DNA from: Patella vulgata
Taxonomy: Eukaryota; Mollusca; Gastropoda; Patellidae
DNA: 64,000 nucleotides
Direction: 5' to 3'
Assembly: GCF_932274485.2 (NCBI RefSeq)
Contig: NC_065883.2
Coordinates: forward strand, 75,537,839-75,601,838
In this document: positions 37,943 through 50,004 of the stretch, one piece after another
Position numbering within the stretch: the first letter of the stretch is position 1
How the letters are laid out: the number at the start of each line of letters is the position of its first letter
Notes under the pieces: model-generated
Database searches by the model: none
Told to the model about the DNA's origin: nothing
Seen by the model: the letters and a program-made list of their open reading frames with translations, nothing else
Made by a program: the position numbers and the translations under genes

Positions 37943-38163
37943 TGAAATGGGGTTTAACGTCCTACTGTTCTGCTCCGAACTGGGCTAATGAAGACGGACA
38001 TACGTCATACAGTGTGGTATAAGGGAAATTTTGCCCGGACAGCGGCACTACGGCCTACTCTTATATCGAATTCCAACTGTCAATGAATCTTTTACGTGCA
38101 CGCCAATGTGTACATGGGACCTCGATTTTTCGTCCCATCCGAACGACTAGACAGCTGTCCTTA
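37943..38163 (-). repeat. SINE-A 3' two-thirds fused to SINE-B
   Basis: GAAATGGGGTTTAACGTCCT to GACTAGACAGCTGTCCTT, then directly AACGTCCACTCGACACAAAC of SINE-B. Confidence 0.9.
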
Positions 38164-38315
38164 ACGTCCACTCGACACAAACTAGGTCAATTCGGGACTA
38201 ACATATGGTTCAATTATAATTTCAATAATTCGTATGCAAGTAAGGGTATTTAGCAGTGGGAGGAAACTGGAGGAACAGGAGAAAACCCCGTTTGACAGGC
38301 GATCCTACTAAATGA
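38160..38315 (-). repeat. SINE-B fragment
   Basis: Reverse copy from CCACTCGACACAAACTAGG to GACAGGCGATCCTACT. Confidence 0.85.
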
Positions 38316-38529
38316 AACCCGATCACCAGACTTAAAATAACGAGAGAAAGAAATACCAAATATAACAACTAGAATTGCGCGCAATGCCGAAGGCTTTCAC
38401 GGTCGCAACGGCTTCACACGATCGCCAGATATATGACAAAAGACTATCCCCACCACTCCCCCCCCCAAAAAAAAAACCCAAAAAAACACACTCTAGCATA
38501 ACTCAGATATTGACCCCTAAACATGCCCC

Positions 38530-38690
38530 AACACGTAAAAATACGCTGTTTTCAATTTTCGATCTCTTTTTTCGGCTACCCATGACAATTAGAAAAATTG
38601 TACAAGGGTTTCACACAATACACTACCCAGTAGAATCTCGATTGAGCAAGTTTGAAAGAAATCATTGGCGGCTTTTCCGAGAAAAGTAAT
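38530..38690 (+). repeat. Dispersed unit shared with 39850-40210
   Basis: TTTTCGGCTACCCATGACAA, TCTCGATTGAG.AAGTTT and TTTTCCGAGAAA are shared with two units at 39850-40210. Confidence 0.8.
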
Positions 38691-38889
38691 TATATAACTG
38701 TTAAATTAAACAACGGATAACTCCTACCTCTTAAAATGATTTTTATAATTAGTAAATACTTATTATTATCTAATGATTGTTGTTTTGTGACATATATAGT
38801 GTAACCAATATCTACATTGTACTTTTATAATCAATATGATACTGTGCATTAGTCGTGTTTCTGTTCTTATGAATTTAATTTCTTCATGC

Positions 38890-39055
38890 AATATTTGTAA
38901 ATCGCCAGTAGGAATAAATTTCTCTTATATAGATACATTATGCTGGCTGGAAATTACACGGTAGGCTATCTTGGGGACTGTTTGTAAATCGCCAGTAGGA
39001 ATAAATGTTTCTTATATAGATTCATTATGCTGGCTGGAATTTGCACGGTAGGCTA
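38890..39055 (+). repeat. Tandem duplication, about 90 bp
   Basis: TTGTAAATCGCCAGTAGGAA ... CATTATGCTGGCTGGAA... ACGGTAGGCTA occurs twice with few differences. Confidence 0.88.
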
Positions 39056-39065
39056 GCCTTTGGGA

Positions 39066-39247
39066 CTGCGCTGTATCATACGGGGTTTCCATTCCCCGGT
39101 TGTACGTGTCAAGGAGTAGGGTCGCCTGTCCAACCTCGTGGTTTTTCTCCGGGTCCTCCGGTTTCCTCCCACTGCTAATGACCCCTACGCGCAAGCGTAT
39201 TATTGAAATAAAAAATAATGAACCGTATGTTAGTCCCGAAATGACCT
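39066..39247 (+). repeat. SINE-B, central part
   Basis: CGCTGTATCATACGG fused to the B box (TTTCCATTCCCCGG); through GTCCCGAAATGACCT. Confidence 0.88.
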
Positions 39248-39249
39248 CT

Positions 39250-39345
39250 AAACATGCTCGTACAGCGGCGCTAGTCTTCTTTTATATAGAATTCCTACCG
39301 CCAAGGGATCTTTTACGGCCACACCAATGTGTACACGGGACTTCG
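39250..39345 (-). repeat. SINE-A fragment
   Basis: GTACAGCGGCGCTA, GGGATCTTTTACGGCCAC, ACCAATGTGTACACGGGACT. Confidence 0.8.
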
Positions 39346-39844
39346 AAATCGCGTTCATGTCAGTTACTCAAATATGTAACTGGTTCAAAAATTGATTGAA
39401 TATTCAATGAAATATCGCCAATTTTCTGGTTTCGTGCACGTTAAAGATTTGACGTCACTAATAAAATTTTAATATTAATTACAGATAGAGTCCATGCTCA
39501 AACATCGTCACGCCTTTTATCACAGTGCAATATTCGATACTACTGTACGATACTACTTCAACTGCTTAACAAATTGGACTTTCTTATAAACAGCGCGAGC
39601 CGTCGATTTCTATCCAGATGATTACCGGTATAAGATAATTTTGACAAAGAAGCAACAATATTAATTCAAAGACTAATTATTACACAAAGCTATAACTATT
39701 TCTGTTACAGGGTCACTATACCCATATTTTGGATAGAAGAAAACACTCATAGTTGAAATAATTTTAGTTCAAATATCATCACTGATAAAAGCACTCTTGA
39801 ATTGGCTCTATACGTTGACAAAACGTACAGATTGTATCCCCTCT

Positions 39845-40215
39845 TATGTTTCGCTTAACAATGAAAGGTGCCGTGTTCAATTTTCGATCCCTTTGTTCTG
39901 CTACTCCTGAAATTTGGGACTATTGTAAAATCGTTTCATGTATAACCCTACCGATAGGCCTCTCTGTAGAAGAAGTTTCAAAAAAGAATTATGTTGACTT
40001 TTCGAGAAATAGGCCTCTAAAAAGCTCCAAATCGTAAAAATACGACGTTTTCGATTTTTGATCTCTGTTTTCGGCTACCCATGACAATTAGAGAAATTGT
40101 ACAGTGGTTTCACAAAACAGAGTACCCATTAGCCTCTCGATTGAGAAAGTTTTTAAAAAATCGTTGGGAGACTTTCCGAGAAACATGCGTCCAAAGTTGC
40201 TCGAAATCGTAAAAA
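39845..40215 (+). repeat. Two tandem units, about 180 bp
   Basis: A diverged copy (39850-40025) followed by a better one (40030-40210). Both contain CAATTTTCGATCYCT-like, GGCTACYCMTGA and CCTCT.TTGA. A third copy is at 38530. Confidence 0.78.
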
Positions 40216-40219
40216 ACGT

Positions 40220-41090
40220 TACTTTTCAAAGTCACATAACTTTTTAAATTTTTGATAGAAACATGCCGCTTTAGTACCATCTGATAGACAATTTAATTGG
40301 CTATTAAACGATATAAAACTTTAACTAAACGACAAGAACACTGTTGATACATCGCATTTTCCGCACAGACACCCATTTTTCACAATTTTGTCAAAGTTTG
40401 GATACCTTTCTTGACTACTTCCGGTGATTAGGGGATTTTCATTTATAGTTCATGGACTGGTCTGGTCCTTCGACTTCATATTCCTGTAGTTTCAGAAAAA
40501 TCGTTGTAGCCGTTTTAAAAAAATAAGAACTCTACGATTTGACCAAAATGCGAAAAAAAGTGAAAAATCAAAGTCAATATTTCAGAAAAAAACTTATATT
40601 ATTGGAATCGTATTGATGTCAGCTATCCAAAAATATAACTGAGATTTAAAAATTCACAAAAATAAAAAAAATTGGAAAATTTTCAAAATTTTCCATTTTT
40701 CACCAAAAAAATTAGAGCGACAAAGTTTCTACAGTTTTGAACTGCTATCTGCTCAGAAATGTCTCCAGCTATCCAAAAATGTAAATATCTGAAGAATCGA
40801 TTGAGAATTAAGAGAATGATGGCCGATTTTCAATTTTCGTGCACGTTAAAGATTTGACGCATTTCCGCTATGCGCACAAATTTCGAAATAGCTTTAAGCA
40901 GTAGCTGCACACCATTTTTCAAATAGAAAATCAAATTTCAAACCTCTATCTCTTATAGTTGCTGAGATCTAGCTTCCCCCAATAAAAAAATAATAATAAT
41001 ATTAATCTTAGTAATAACAATAGTCTTTCACCGAAGGTGAAAGCCTAATAAACCAAAATGAGATCGAAATAATACTTATCTCCCTTTAAG
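40220..41090. other. AT-rich stretch with poly-A/poly-T runs, no gene
   Basis: TTTCGTGCACGTTAAAGATT followed by TGACG recurs here (about 40836) and at 39430, so part is repetitive. Nothing coding was recognised. Confidence 0.5.
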
Positions 41091-41099
41091 AAAAAATGA

Positions 41100-41490
41100 C
41101 CAGTGGCCCAGGTGATAACAACAATTATATCCTGAAAACACTAGCGAAAAGTATCAGTCCTGCTTTCTAAAATATTACTATAGATAACTCCATCATTCCA
41201 AATGGCTGGAAACAGAAAAACGCAGTTCCAATATACAAAAATGGCTATTCCCAATACGTGTTCAAATTATCGTCAAATACTACTTCTTAACACACTGGGC
41301 AAATTTGTGAATATTTATGAATTTATACATACATCTATAATTTCATAATGAGTTAAAACTTAATAACACCCAATCAAGCCGGTTTCCAGCCAAATAACTC
41401 TGCTTCGTTGTTACGTAAACAAAGCATGTTCCTTAGCAAGATCGATAATTATATTGATTACCTTCTAGCAAGAACCTGTAATTATTGATT
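41100..41490 (+). mobile_element. LINE reverse-transcriptase fragment, decayed
   Basis: Across shifting frames the plus strand reads IPNGWKQKNAVPIYK-like text, then NYRQI-like, LLNTLGKF-like and NEL...NNTQ.GFQPNNSAS. This is the order of the N-terminal RT blocks of CR1/Jockey-group LINEs (VP.FKKG, NYRPIS, G.FE+, F.....G..GF). Many frame changes; no intact ORF. Confidence 0.72.
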
Positions 41491-41499
41491 AACTGTACA

Positions 41500-43060
41500 A
41501 AATATGACTCAGATTTATTAGCAAAGCTGTATTTAGATGCCCTCCGAACTATAACGAGATTACCACGACGTAAATCACATTATATAATGTAACGGGCTTT
41601 TGTGCGCTAAATAAACGCCGATTTATACATAAAATGGTAGCTTTTTGCAAAATACTGTGACACTACAGGTTGTAACACTATTGTAGTGATAACAGAACAT
41701 CAGTTTCGTACATATAGAGAATCTCCTACGAGTCTTTTTTGATATCAAAAAAGATGAGTAGTAGATTTTATTTATCTCCCAATCCTTTCTTACATGCACA
41801 AAAAAAATAAATATAATTCTTTGCTATAGTCTTCACTTTTACTGAACCTAATTACATTAAGGGGTAGCGATACATTATTTTTTGACAGCAATTCAACCAT
41901 TGCAAAGTCATTTATATTGACCCGGTGTTTCCATCAAGGTCAGTTAAATAACAATAATTTATTTTTAATAAAAAAAAGAAGCTTCTTTTAATTAAGAAAT
42001 GAACTGTTCTTTGAAAATACAAAAAAGTAGTTCCTTTTTAACTGACCAATCAAATTCATATAAAGCGATATCGCAGTAGATTATGACAATAGGAAAATAG
42101 ATAAGACTCATGATCATACCAAAAAAATGGCTATTTATCACGTCATGGTATGCTTACTGACCAAAGTGTATTCCTTTGAAGTCATGTGGAGCTTGTACAC
42201 AGATCATATGTAGTTTATAAATGACGTATGGGATTAATTACATGTGTAATAAGATCCTAGCAAGTTCGTGCCATAACAGAAGTATATACAGAGTTGAAAA
42301 GTCGATATCATCTATTATCAAAACCAGCTGGAGTCAGTAAGTTCACAGAATCTAAACAATAATTAGCATTATATAAAATAGAAAATTAAGCACTTTGTCA
42401 CAAGGTAGGGTTACGTCTTGACTATCCTTCGTCACGGCACTAAAAATCATTGACGTGGGACTACGGGGACAGTTGTGACTATCTGATCAGGAACTTCCAG
42501 CAAACAGCTCGTGACACAATATGGAACACCTATCTAGTCAGGACTTTCACGCTGTGTATATAACTTCAATGAACAGTTAAATCTGGAACATGGTGTTTTT
42601 ATATATCAAATACAGGAAACTAGAACATCTATGATAGAACACTAGGAGTTATTATGATATCTACAGTCTGTGTTTAACAAGCCTATAACTCAGACCTAAC
42701 AACTGAAACACTACATTGTCTCTAACCGAGCCTCGAACTAGAGGCTGAGAGTACGTCCTAAGAACCCTGCATAATGCCGCTAGCCCGGACTCTTAAGTCG
42801 AGGCGGCTAAAGGTATATCTCTTTATGAAGCCCCACGTTGTCCTCCCCAGGAACTACAGCCGATGTCTAAAGAAACTTAAACTCTGCACGTTCTTATATA
42901 GAAAGTATAGATATACACCAGCTTTTAGAGCGGGAGAATTACCATTTTTGGGTAAGTGTTTTGTATGGGCACCGTTGTACGTCAACATTATTCTATTTAA
43001 TTGTACTAATCTGTGCATCAGATGCCTCCCTTCCAGAAATTGATACTGGCATAACTGTCA
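41500..43060. other. No recognised gene
   Basis: AT-rich. An 89-codon plus ORF at 42774-43043 shows no family motif. No SINE or tandem repeat recognised. Confidence 0.4.
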
Positions 43061-43104
43061 GTGAGTTAGTCTAAGAAAGTAATAGAATAATGCAAGGTAT
43101 TTCA

Positions 43105-43210
43105 TTACCTTAGTTTTCGTTGTCATTCATTTGTTTAAACAGTTTAATATATTAAACAGGGTACCCTTCATAGAACTAAAATAACCCATATAGTATTACA
43201 AAGCTACATA
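43105..43210 (+). repeat. Dispersed repeat inverted relative to 54525-54640
   Basis: ATTCATTTGTTTAAACAGTT, AATATATTAAACAGGGTACC, ATAGAACTAAAATAACCC.ATAGTATTACA. The other copy is the reverse complement. Confidence 0.82.
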
Positions 43211-43257
43211 AACTAGCGCCCCGCTACATTATACAAGCCACTGTCGCCTCATCCACT

Positions 43258-43527
43258 TCTTGAGGGGTTTAGTCGTCAAGTTGTTTAACACGCGCGTGTT
43301 AATTCAAAAGGTCTGTCATTGAGTCAAGTGGCGTGATGTCGTGGTGTACGTGACAAGGAGTAGAGCCGCATGTCCTAACTCGTGGGTTTTCTCCGTGTCC
43401 TCTCACTGCTAAAAATCTCTACACACAAGCGAATTATAGAAATAAAGTTGAACCATATGTTTGGCCCAAAATGATCTAGTTTGTGTCGAGTGGACATTAA
43501 CGCCAGTTCTTTCGCTCTCTCTCAACT
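43258..43527 (+). repeat. SINE-B, diverged, nearly full
   Basis: Head region diverged; GTACGTGACAAGGAGTAGAG, GCGAATTATAGAAATAAAGT, GTGTCGAGTGGACATTAA and a (TC)n tail. Confidence 0.85.
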
Positions 43528-43921
43528 ATTTTTCAATATTCGAAATACAGACAACATAAAACAAATTACATGCCATTATCAAAATTCTTTCTTTTTATCA
43601 GAGATACAAGATTGGAATAATTTAGCCGGAGTATTAGAGAATCTACAATTCGATCAATAGACTCGGTTGTCATGACCTTATATTTTCATCTAGATTATTC
43701 GCATGGTTTCTAAAGTCATAGTTAAAAAGGTGGGTACATTTAAAATGTAGAATTGTTTCACTGCGTAGACCGAGGGGTTAACATCATGAGTGCTGTTGCT
43801 GATTTGTACCGAAAGAATACTGGAAAGATTTATTTGGTTGACAAAAAATCTTTGGCACGAAACAGTGTGTTATCCCATCAGACAGTATGGTAATATCCTA
43901 AGTGGTTCCCGCTATCCAACA

Positions 43922-44085
43922 TGGGAGGGGGTGGATGGCCGAATGGTTAGCACGTGCGCGCTGTATCATACGGTCTGTCATTGAGTCAACTGGCGGGGTT
44001 TCGATTCCCCGGTTGTACGTGACAAGGAGTAGGGTCGCCTGTCAAACCTCGTGGGTTTTCTCCGGGTCCTCTGTCTAACATCGAA
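43922..44085 (+). repeat. SINE-B 5' half
   Basis: GGGGGTGGATGGCCGAATGG to GTTTTCTCCGGGTCCTC; excellent A and B boxes. Confidence 0.92.
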
Positions 44086-44094
44086 CGGTATCGT

Positions 44095-44420
44095 GTTTAT
44101 CGAGAGAAAGAGAAAGAGAGAGAGAGATAGAGAGAGAGAGCGAGAGAGAGAGGGAGAGAGAGAGAGAGAAATGGGGTTTAACGTCCACTCGACACAAACT
44201 AGGTCATTTCGGGACTAACCCATGGTTCAATTTTATTTCAATAATTCGCTTTCTCAGTGGGAGGAAACTGGAGGACCCGGAGAAAACCCACGAGGTTGGA
44301 TAGGCGACCCTACTCCTTGCCACGTACAACCGGGGATTCGAAACCACTCCAGTTGACTCAATGACAGACGTTATGATACAGCGCGCACGTGCTAACCATT
44401 CGATCATCCAACCCCCTAAA
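44095..44420 (-). repeat. SINE-B, full length
   Basis: (GA)n tail through to GCTAACCATTCGATCATCCA; faces the preceding plus copy (tail to tail). Confidence 0.93.
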
Positions 44421-44424
44421 ACTA

Positions 44425-44769
44425 TTAAGGACTTCCAGTAGAAATTTGTTCCATTTGTTTGGTGGTGCGTGCGCAAAAGCTCTCTTATCCAATTTTGACT
44501 TCTGTACTGCACATTCAAGTTGTTTTTTCTGAGACGAACGTAAGTAACGAGACGAAACATATCGTTGAATTAAATCGGATAAATATGATGGTGCCAAGGG
44601 TCGTTTAAACAATTGAAAGTGATTGTGTTAATTTTGAAAATGTTGCGTTGATTAACCGGTAGCCAATGTAACTGTTTTAGAATAGGTGTAATATGGTCAG
44701 ATGGTTTGGTGAGAGATACAATTCGAGCTGCTTTATTCTGGTTTTTTCTGTAGTTGATTTACAAGAGTT
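44425..44769 (-). mobile_element. LINE C-terminal part (3' segment)
   Basis: The minus strand reads QNKAARIVSLTKPSDHITPI then LKQLHWLPVNQR, PLAPSYLSDLIQRYVSSRYL and RAFAHAPPNKWN. This is the classic C-terminal region of CR1/L2-group LINE ORF2. A frame change separates the two halves. Continues at 45578-46200 beyond an inserted MITE. Confidence 0.85.
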
Positions 44770-44773
44770 TTAA

Positions 44774-45573
44774 GCCGCGTTTACACGATACGATCAATCC
44801 ATACACCTGTCGTATGCAACATATTGGACAACCGTTTACACGATATGGCAACATTTGTTCCTTCTTAGTTACTGGTAAACCATAGGCGTACGAGCTGGAG
44901 GGGGCTGGGAAAATTTGGGCACACAATTGTACTCTATTGTTTGGAGTACAGAAAGCCACAAATTACAGTTAAATAAACAACTGTTTTTAGTTGTGTATAT
45001 TACAAGTAAATAAAATTTAGTTCTCTTTTTTTGATGATTTAGAAATTAAGAACTTATTCATCGCAAAAGAGATATTATGATTATTATGTAACATACTAAG
45101 AGCCTAACTACATTTTTGGGGCACCAACCACCACCGCCCCCCCCCCCCAGTAAAAAATTTCCCAGTACGCCTATGCTGGTAACTGACAGCAATAGACCCC
45201 AGGGCGACTCTTCTCATCCCCGTCGTTGTTTTGATGCCATGGGTTCCACAAAGGTCATGCGTTCTATACCGAGTTATTAGATATTGTAATTCAGACGCGG
45301 ATAGGTTTAGATTCATTTTAGAGTACGTCTGAGTACTTGAAGCGACATAAGACATCTTTTCTTGTTGCCAAGTCAGATATGACGCCATACATCGTATGGC
45401 GTTGTGTAATATAACACAATTTGATTGGCTATTGCATGTGTTGGTCGAATGAGAATAGAACTGATCCTATCCATACAACAAACTGTCCATTCGACCATTT
45501 TTCTGATGAGTTGATCGGATGCGACCGTTGCATCTGACGGTTCTATGGATTGGTTGCATCGTGTAAACGCCGC
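44774..45573. mobile_element. 800-bp MITE with TTAA duplication, inserted in the LINE
   Basis: Flanked by TTAA on both sides (44770 and 45574). Ends GCCGCGTTTACACGATACGA and the complement of GCGGCGTTTACACGATGCAA form inverted repeats of about 45 bp. TTAA would fit piggyBac-type; a TTA reading would fit PIF/Harbinger. Superfamily unresolved. Confidence 0.87.
44881..45175. mobile_element. 295-bp MITE nested in the TTAA MITE
   Basis: Ends CATAGGCGTACGAGCTGG and CCCAGTACGCCTATG are inverted repeats. Flanks CTGGTAAAC and CTGGTAACT suggest a worn 8-bp duplication, as made by hAT elements. Confidence 0.82.
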
Positions 45574-45577
45574 TTAA

Positions 45578-46200
45578 TGAAGAGAATAAAATAATGAGTT
45601 AACAATAATCTAAAGGATAGAGTCAAAGAACACACCAAGATTTCTGACACAGTAGGATGTGGTTATGACAATGATTTCGATAGTCACATGGTTGATGTCA
45701 ATGGGGTTTTTTTTATAGCCGATTATTACAATTTCTGTTCTTTCATCGTTCACTTTCACAAAGCTGCAGTGCATCCAGATTATAATTTGTTCAATGCATG
45801 CTTCATGTTTTGATGTAGTGATATCTGGTGAAGGGTCTAATTCAACATATAACTGGGTGTCATCCGCATAGAGGTGGTAAATAAAACCCATCTCATGGAT
45901 GATATGATCTCCAGTTGGTGCAGTATATGCTATGACCAAAACCGGCCCCAATATAGATCCCAAACTTAAGACCTTTAGGCATTAATTGAGATGCGCCAAT
46001 AACGTTACTCTGGTTTCTTCCACTCAGATACGACTCAAATCAAGTTTCAAGTCTCGCGAGTAGGGTTGATATGATCTTTAAGTTGTAGATGTTCAAAAAT
46101 ATTGTCTTTGGGTATATCGGTATAATCGTAATTGACGGTGTCTACATGAATACCGTAGTCTTCCTGCTGTTCGATCACATCCGCGTGAAGGTCATATAGC
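45578..46200 (-). mobile_element. LINE reverse transcriptase, central part
   Basis: The minus strand reads FESYLSGRNQSNVIGASQLM-like, then GSILGPVLVIAYTAP, FIYHLYADDTQLYVELD and IEQIIIWM..SF.KVN..+TEI. YADD is the RT active-site motif. Several frame breaks; 5' end lost. Confidence 0.88.
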
Positions 46201-46204
46201 CTTG

Positions 46205-46800
46205 TGTGTTGTGTATTTTAATCATGCGATAGCCTTTATAAATTGCAATGATAACATCAAATATATTGCACATTCCCGAAAGCAAAGCGCCCCCTTGGTG
46301 AAGTCGTGCGTACCGAGACTTGACACACAACGGAAAAATTAGCTAAAGTTCATGAGGTAGCAAAATGTTACATTTTACAAAACCATGACGTTATTTCCCA
46401 GACGTAAGAAGTCACGCAGAATCATCTCGGGGTGACCTACGGCGTATTTTACCTCTTATTTACAAATGGATAAAGCTTAGTAAAATCCAGGTAACAGATT
46501 CTCTCATTTTCACGGGATCGATCAAAGGGGAAAGGGGGGTCCTATGCTTAAAGTCTAGATACGCGGATGTTTTCGTGAGACGTCGGAATTCACACTTCCA
46601 TTTTGTGTCTTTGAGGTTCTGTCTCACGTTGAATCCGAGTTATGTGTTTCTCGTAAAGTTCGCTATGGTTTTGTCGTTGTATGGGATGTGAGATCTCGAT
46701 TTTTGATACAGAGATAACCATGGCAACCGATATTATTGTCTATATACCAGCCACCGTTACACTTTAACCAAGCCTTATATTTTATTCTTCTTGTCATTGT
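46205..46800. other. No recognised feature
   Basis: Unique-looking sequence without exon or repeat signals. Confidence 0.45.
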
Positions 46801-46817
46801 GTATAGCCTGTCCTCTA

Positions 46818-47172
46818 AAGGGGCAACGGTGGCTAAGTGGGTAAGAATCTGACTCGCTAGCCTGTAGGTCGGGTGTTCGATCCCTGCATTGGCCGAGAAA
46901 GGTCATCGCGATTTTCTGACGTGGTTTCCCTTGTCAGTGAGGCAGGACTGAGGGACTGACAAGGACAGCTGTCTAGTCCTTCGGATGTGACGAAAAACCG
47001 AGATCCTGTGTACACATTGGCGTGCACGTAAAAGATCCATTGACAGGAGGCCGTAGTGCCGCTGTCCGGGTAAAATTTCCCTCATAGCACACTCTATGAC
47101 GTATGCCCGTCTTCATTAGCCCAGTTCGGAGCAAAACAGTAGGACGTTAAACCCCATTTCATTTCATTTCTT
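46818..47172 (+). repeat. SINE-A, nearly full length
   Basis: Head GGTGGCTAAGTGGGTAAGAA and GGTGTTCGATCCC to GTTAAACCCCATTTCATTTC; a small deletion after GATCCATTGACAG. Confidence 0.93.
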
Positions 47173-47694
47173 TTCTGTCCTCTAAAATAACAGTGACAAA
47201 CTGCACCCTAGGTTTCTATCAACACACAGCTTCCTCGTTTTTTTTACAGCTGTGACATCTCATTTCATACGTATGTTCACTCTAATCCTTGAACAGTTTT
47301 ACACAATGTTCACACTAAATATAACAGTTAAATACAATATTATTATTATTTATTTATTTTTATTTTTTATTTTTTTTAATTTTTTTTTTTTATATAAATA
47401 CAATCGTATAACCGGTACATTGGGTATTGCATCAGTTCCATGCCTGGCCATCACACATAGGAATTTGATATTCATACTTTATGTGATCGTTGCCCCATTC
47501 ACATTGTCCGACAGATAATGATAGACTAATGTCAATCTCCAGGTACATTTCCAGGGCCTACTTAATCTGTATTGGCATGTTTCGACGAGTAAGATAATAA
47601 ATTTCGTTTATACCTAGAATGATAGATTGTCCAAAACACGTTTAATATCCGGTGATGGCTGCCGAAAATAGACATGATTTCTTTTTAGCTTTCA

Positions 47695-47915
47695 TAAAAG
47701 GGATCTTTTACGTGCACTCCAATGTGTACACTAGACAGCTGTCTTTTTCGGGCCCTCCACGTCGGAAAATCCCGATGAACTTTCTCGGCCAATGAAGGGA
47801 TCGAACCTGTGTACAACACCTCCCCCTCCCCCTCCGCCTCCGCCCCCGCCCCTAGGGATCGAACACGCAATCTCCAGGCTAGTGAGCTAGCAACTCACCC
47901 ACCATGGCTCCCCCT
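47695..47915 (-). repeat. SINE-A with an internal C-rich insertion
   Basis: GGGATCTTTTACGTGCACTC to the head (AGCTAGCAACTCACCCACCA), interrupted at 47820-47852 by (CCTCCC)n-like sequence. Confidence 0.8.
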
Positions 47916-48262
47916 CGACACCAAACAAAAATCGGATATTTTGTTCAGCAGAATCGCATGTATATCGCTCATTGTACCGTGTAACCTATTCTTTACAATT
48001 GGAAAATCAATGATCAATGGTTTACCTGTCATTGTTATCACTAAACAAGAACAATAGGACCTTTTAAATATTAATGAAAATTACAGAACCTCTAACGGCA
48101 CAGAAATTATGTTTGTAAGTTTATTTTCAGGTGAGGGTTGGATCTTTAGGTCTATCATTGAGTCAATTGGCGAAATTAAAAGTTAATGAAAATTACAGAA
48201 AGTCTAAAGACACGAACACAGTCACAAACATGTTAAAATTATCTTCTGTCTTCATACTAATA

Positions 48263-48595
48263 AATGAAATGGGGTTTAACGTCCTACTGTTCTGCTCCTA
48301 TACTGGGCTAATGAAGACGAGCATACGCCATACAGTGTGCTATGAGGGAAATTTTGCCCGGGCACCGGCACTATCGCCTACTCTTATATCTAATTCCAAC
48401 TGCCAGGGGATATTCTACGTGCATTCCAATATATACACGGGACCTCGGTTTTTCGTTTCATCCGTTTGCATCACTGATCACAGGGAGAAACCACTCCGGA
48501 AAATCTGAATGAACTTTCTCGGCCAATGCAGGGATCGAACACTCGACCTCCAGGCTAGCGAGCCAGCGTCTTAACCACCTGGCCACCGTTATTCC
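48263..48595 (-). repeat. SINE-A, nearly full length
   Basis: GAAATGGGGTTTAACGTCCT to GCGAGCCAGCGTCTTAACCA. Both flanks share CTTCATACTAA and TTAAAATTATCTTCTGT, a flanking duplication of about 30 bp or more. Confidence 0.92.
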
Positions 48596-48649
48596 CTTCA
48601 TACTAACAATATGTTAAAATTATCTTCTGTTTTCATACTAAAAATATGT

Positions 48650-48735
48650 TGGGTGGTCGAATGGTGTAACTAGTGCAGCGTTAGATCCCAAGATCTGTCA
48701 TTGAGGCTAAGTTGCTTGGTTTCGATTCCTTGGAG
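48650..48735 (+). repeat. SINE-B head fragment
   Basis: GGGTGGTCGAATGG ... GGTTTCGATTCC; the rest is absent, with SINE-A following. Confidence 0.7.
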
Positions 48736-48736
48736 C

Positions 48737-48960
48737 CACGCTGGAGGTCGCGTGTTTGATCCTTGCAGGACCCTGTATTGGCCGATAAAGTTCATCGGGA
48801 TTTTCCGACGCTGATTCTCCTAGTCAGTGATGCAGGATGGGACGAAAAACCAAGGTCCCGTGTACACATTGGCGTGCACGTAAAAGATTCCTTGGCAGTT
48901 GGAATTCGATATAAGGGTAGGTCATAGCACACTTAATGGCATATGCCCGTCTTCATTAGC
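48737..48960 (+). repeat. SINE-A, headless
   Basis: Starts at the B box (GGTCGCGTGTTTGATCC) and ends at CTTCATTAGCCC. Confidence 0.87.
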
Positions 48961-49250
48961 CCTAGCCTCGGTGGCTAAGTGGGTAAGGCGCTGGCTCGCT
49001 AGCCTCGCTAGCCTGGATGTCTGGTGTTCGATCCCTGAATTGGCCGCGAAAGTTCATCCAGATTTTCTGACGTGGTTCTCCCTTGTCAGTGATACAGGAC
49101 GGAGGGCCTGACAAGGAAAGCTGTATAGTCGTTCGGATGGGACCAAAACCTAGGTCCCGTGTACACATTGGCGCGCGCGTAAAAGATTACTTGACAGTTG
49201 GTTTAACGCCCTACTGTTCTGCTCCTATTCTGGGCTAATGAAGACGGGCG
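48960..49250 (+). repeat. SINE-A followed by inverted SINE-A tail
   Basis: Head GGTGGCTAAGTGGGTAAGGC to TTGACAGTTGG, then a reversed tail piece GTTTAACGCCCTACTGTTCT ... GAAGACGGG. Three SINE-A pieces occur within 520 bp. Confidence 0.88.
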
Positions 49251-49342
49251 ACAGGATGGGTTGCAGGGGGTAGGGGGGAATAACAGATAATAACTTTTCA
49301 ACGAATCACATACTGACACCAATTTGTCCACCATCCTGTTGA

Positions 49343-49640
49343 ATGCCAGTAGATGAATTGAAATTAAACAGGGGTGGGCTCACAATCCCAGTGACATCTG
49401 ACAATGCTGCAGATATAATAAACGCAGTACAGGTTTCTGAAAGGCTGTGGCCTAACATAAGGTGTTTTGCACGCACTAATAATCCCGCAAGCCAGAAAGT
49501 ACTAGCCATCGCATCTGTTTATTGCATCATTGGTAGAGTCAGTCAAATGATGCTTTGCACGCACTATTAATCCCGCAAGCCAGAAAGGACTAGCAGTCGC
49601 ATCTGTCAATCGCACCCATGGTAGAGTCAGTTAAATGTTT
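49343..49640 (+). mobile_element. hAT-type transposase fragment
   Basis: Reads VTSDNAADIINAVQ, then WPNIRCFARTNNPASQKVL, resembling the 'TDNA.N+..A+......+.CFAHTLNL' block of BED-type hAT (ZBED-like) transposases. A segment of about 90 bp (TTTGCACGCACTA.TAATCCC ... TGGTAGAGTCAGT) is tandemly duplicated at about 49468-49540 and 49552-49632. It is a remnant only. Confidence 0.7.
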
Positions 49641-50004
49641 ATTTTTGTTTTCATCATAGCCCCTTGGGATCTCATAGTTGCTAGTCAATAAGAAATTATT
49701 GAAATACCACAGCACAATTTAATAATAGATGTTATCTGCAAGGTGGAATTCAAGTATATATGCATAACAAGAAATTGATTTAGTTCGTTCCACAAGACTG
49801 GCTGATGTGATATATAGACAAAGAGACCAACATCAAGCTGTGTTTCCTGCAAGTATTGATTTGAAAAAATCGAATAATGATGAGAGGTAAACTGGTATGA
49901 TAGAATGGAACGGTTAAACAATGTTACAGAATAATGTGCTCAGGCAAATTACAAACAATATCAATTATTGTGCTACTGAAGACCAAAATTAAAAATTCTA
50001 TGAA

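Noticed and set aside
42774-43043. Plus-strand open frame of 89 codons
   Set aside because: No family motif, no splice context and a basic, irregular composition; probably chance.
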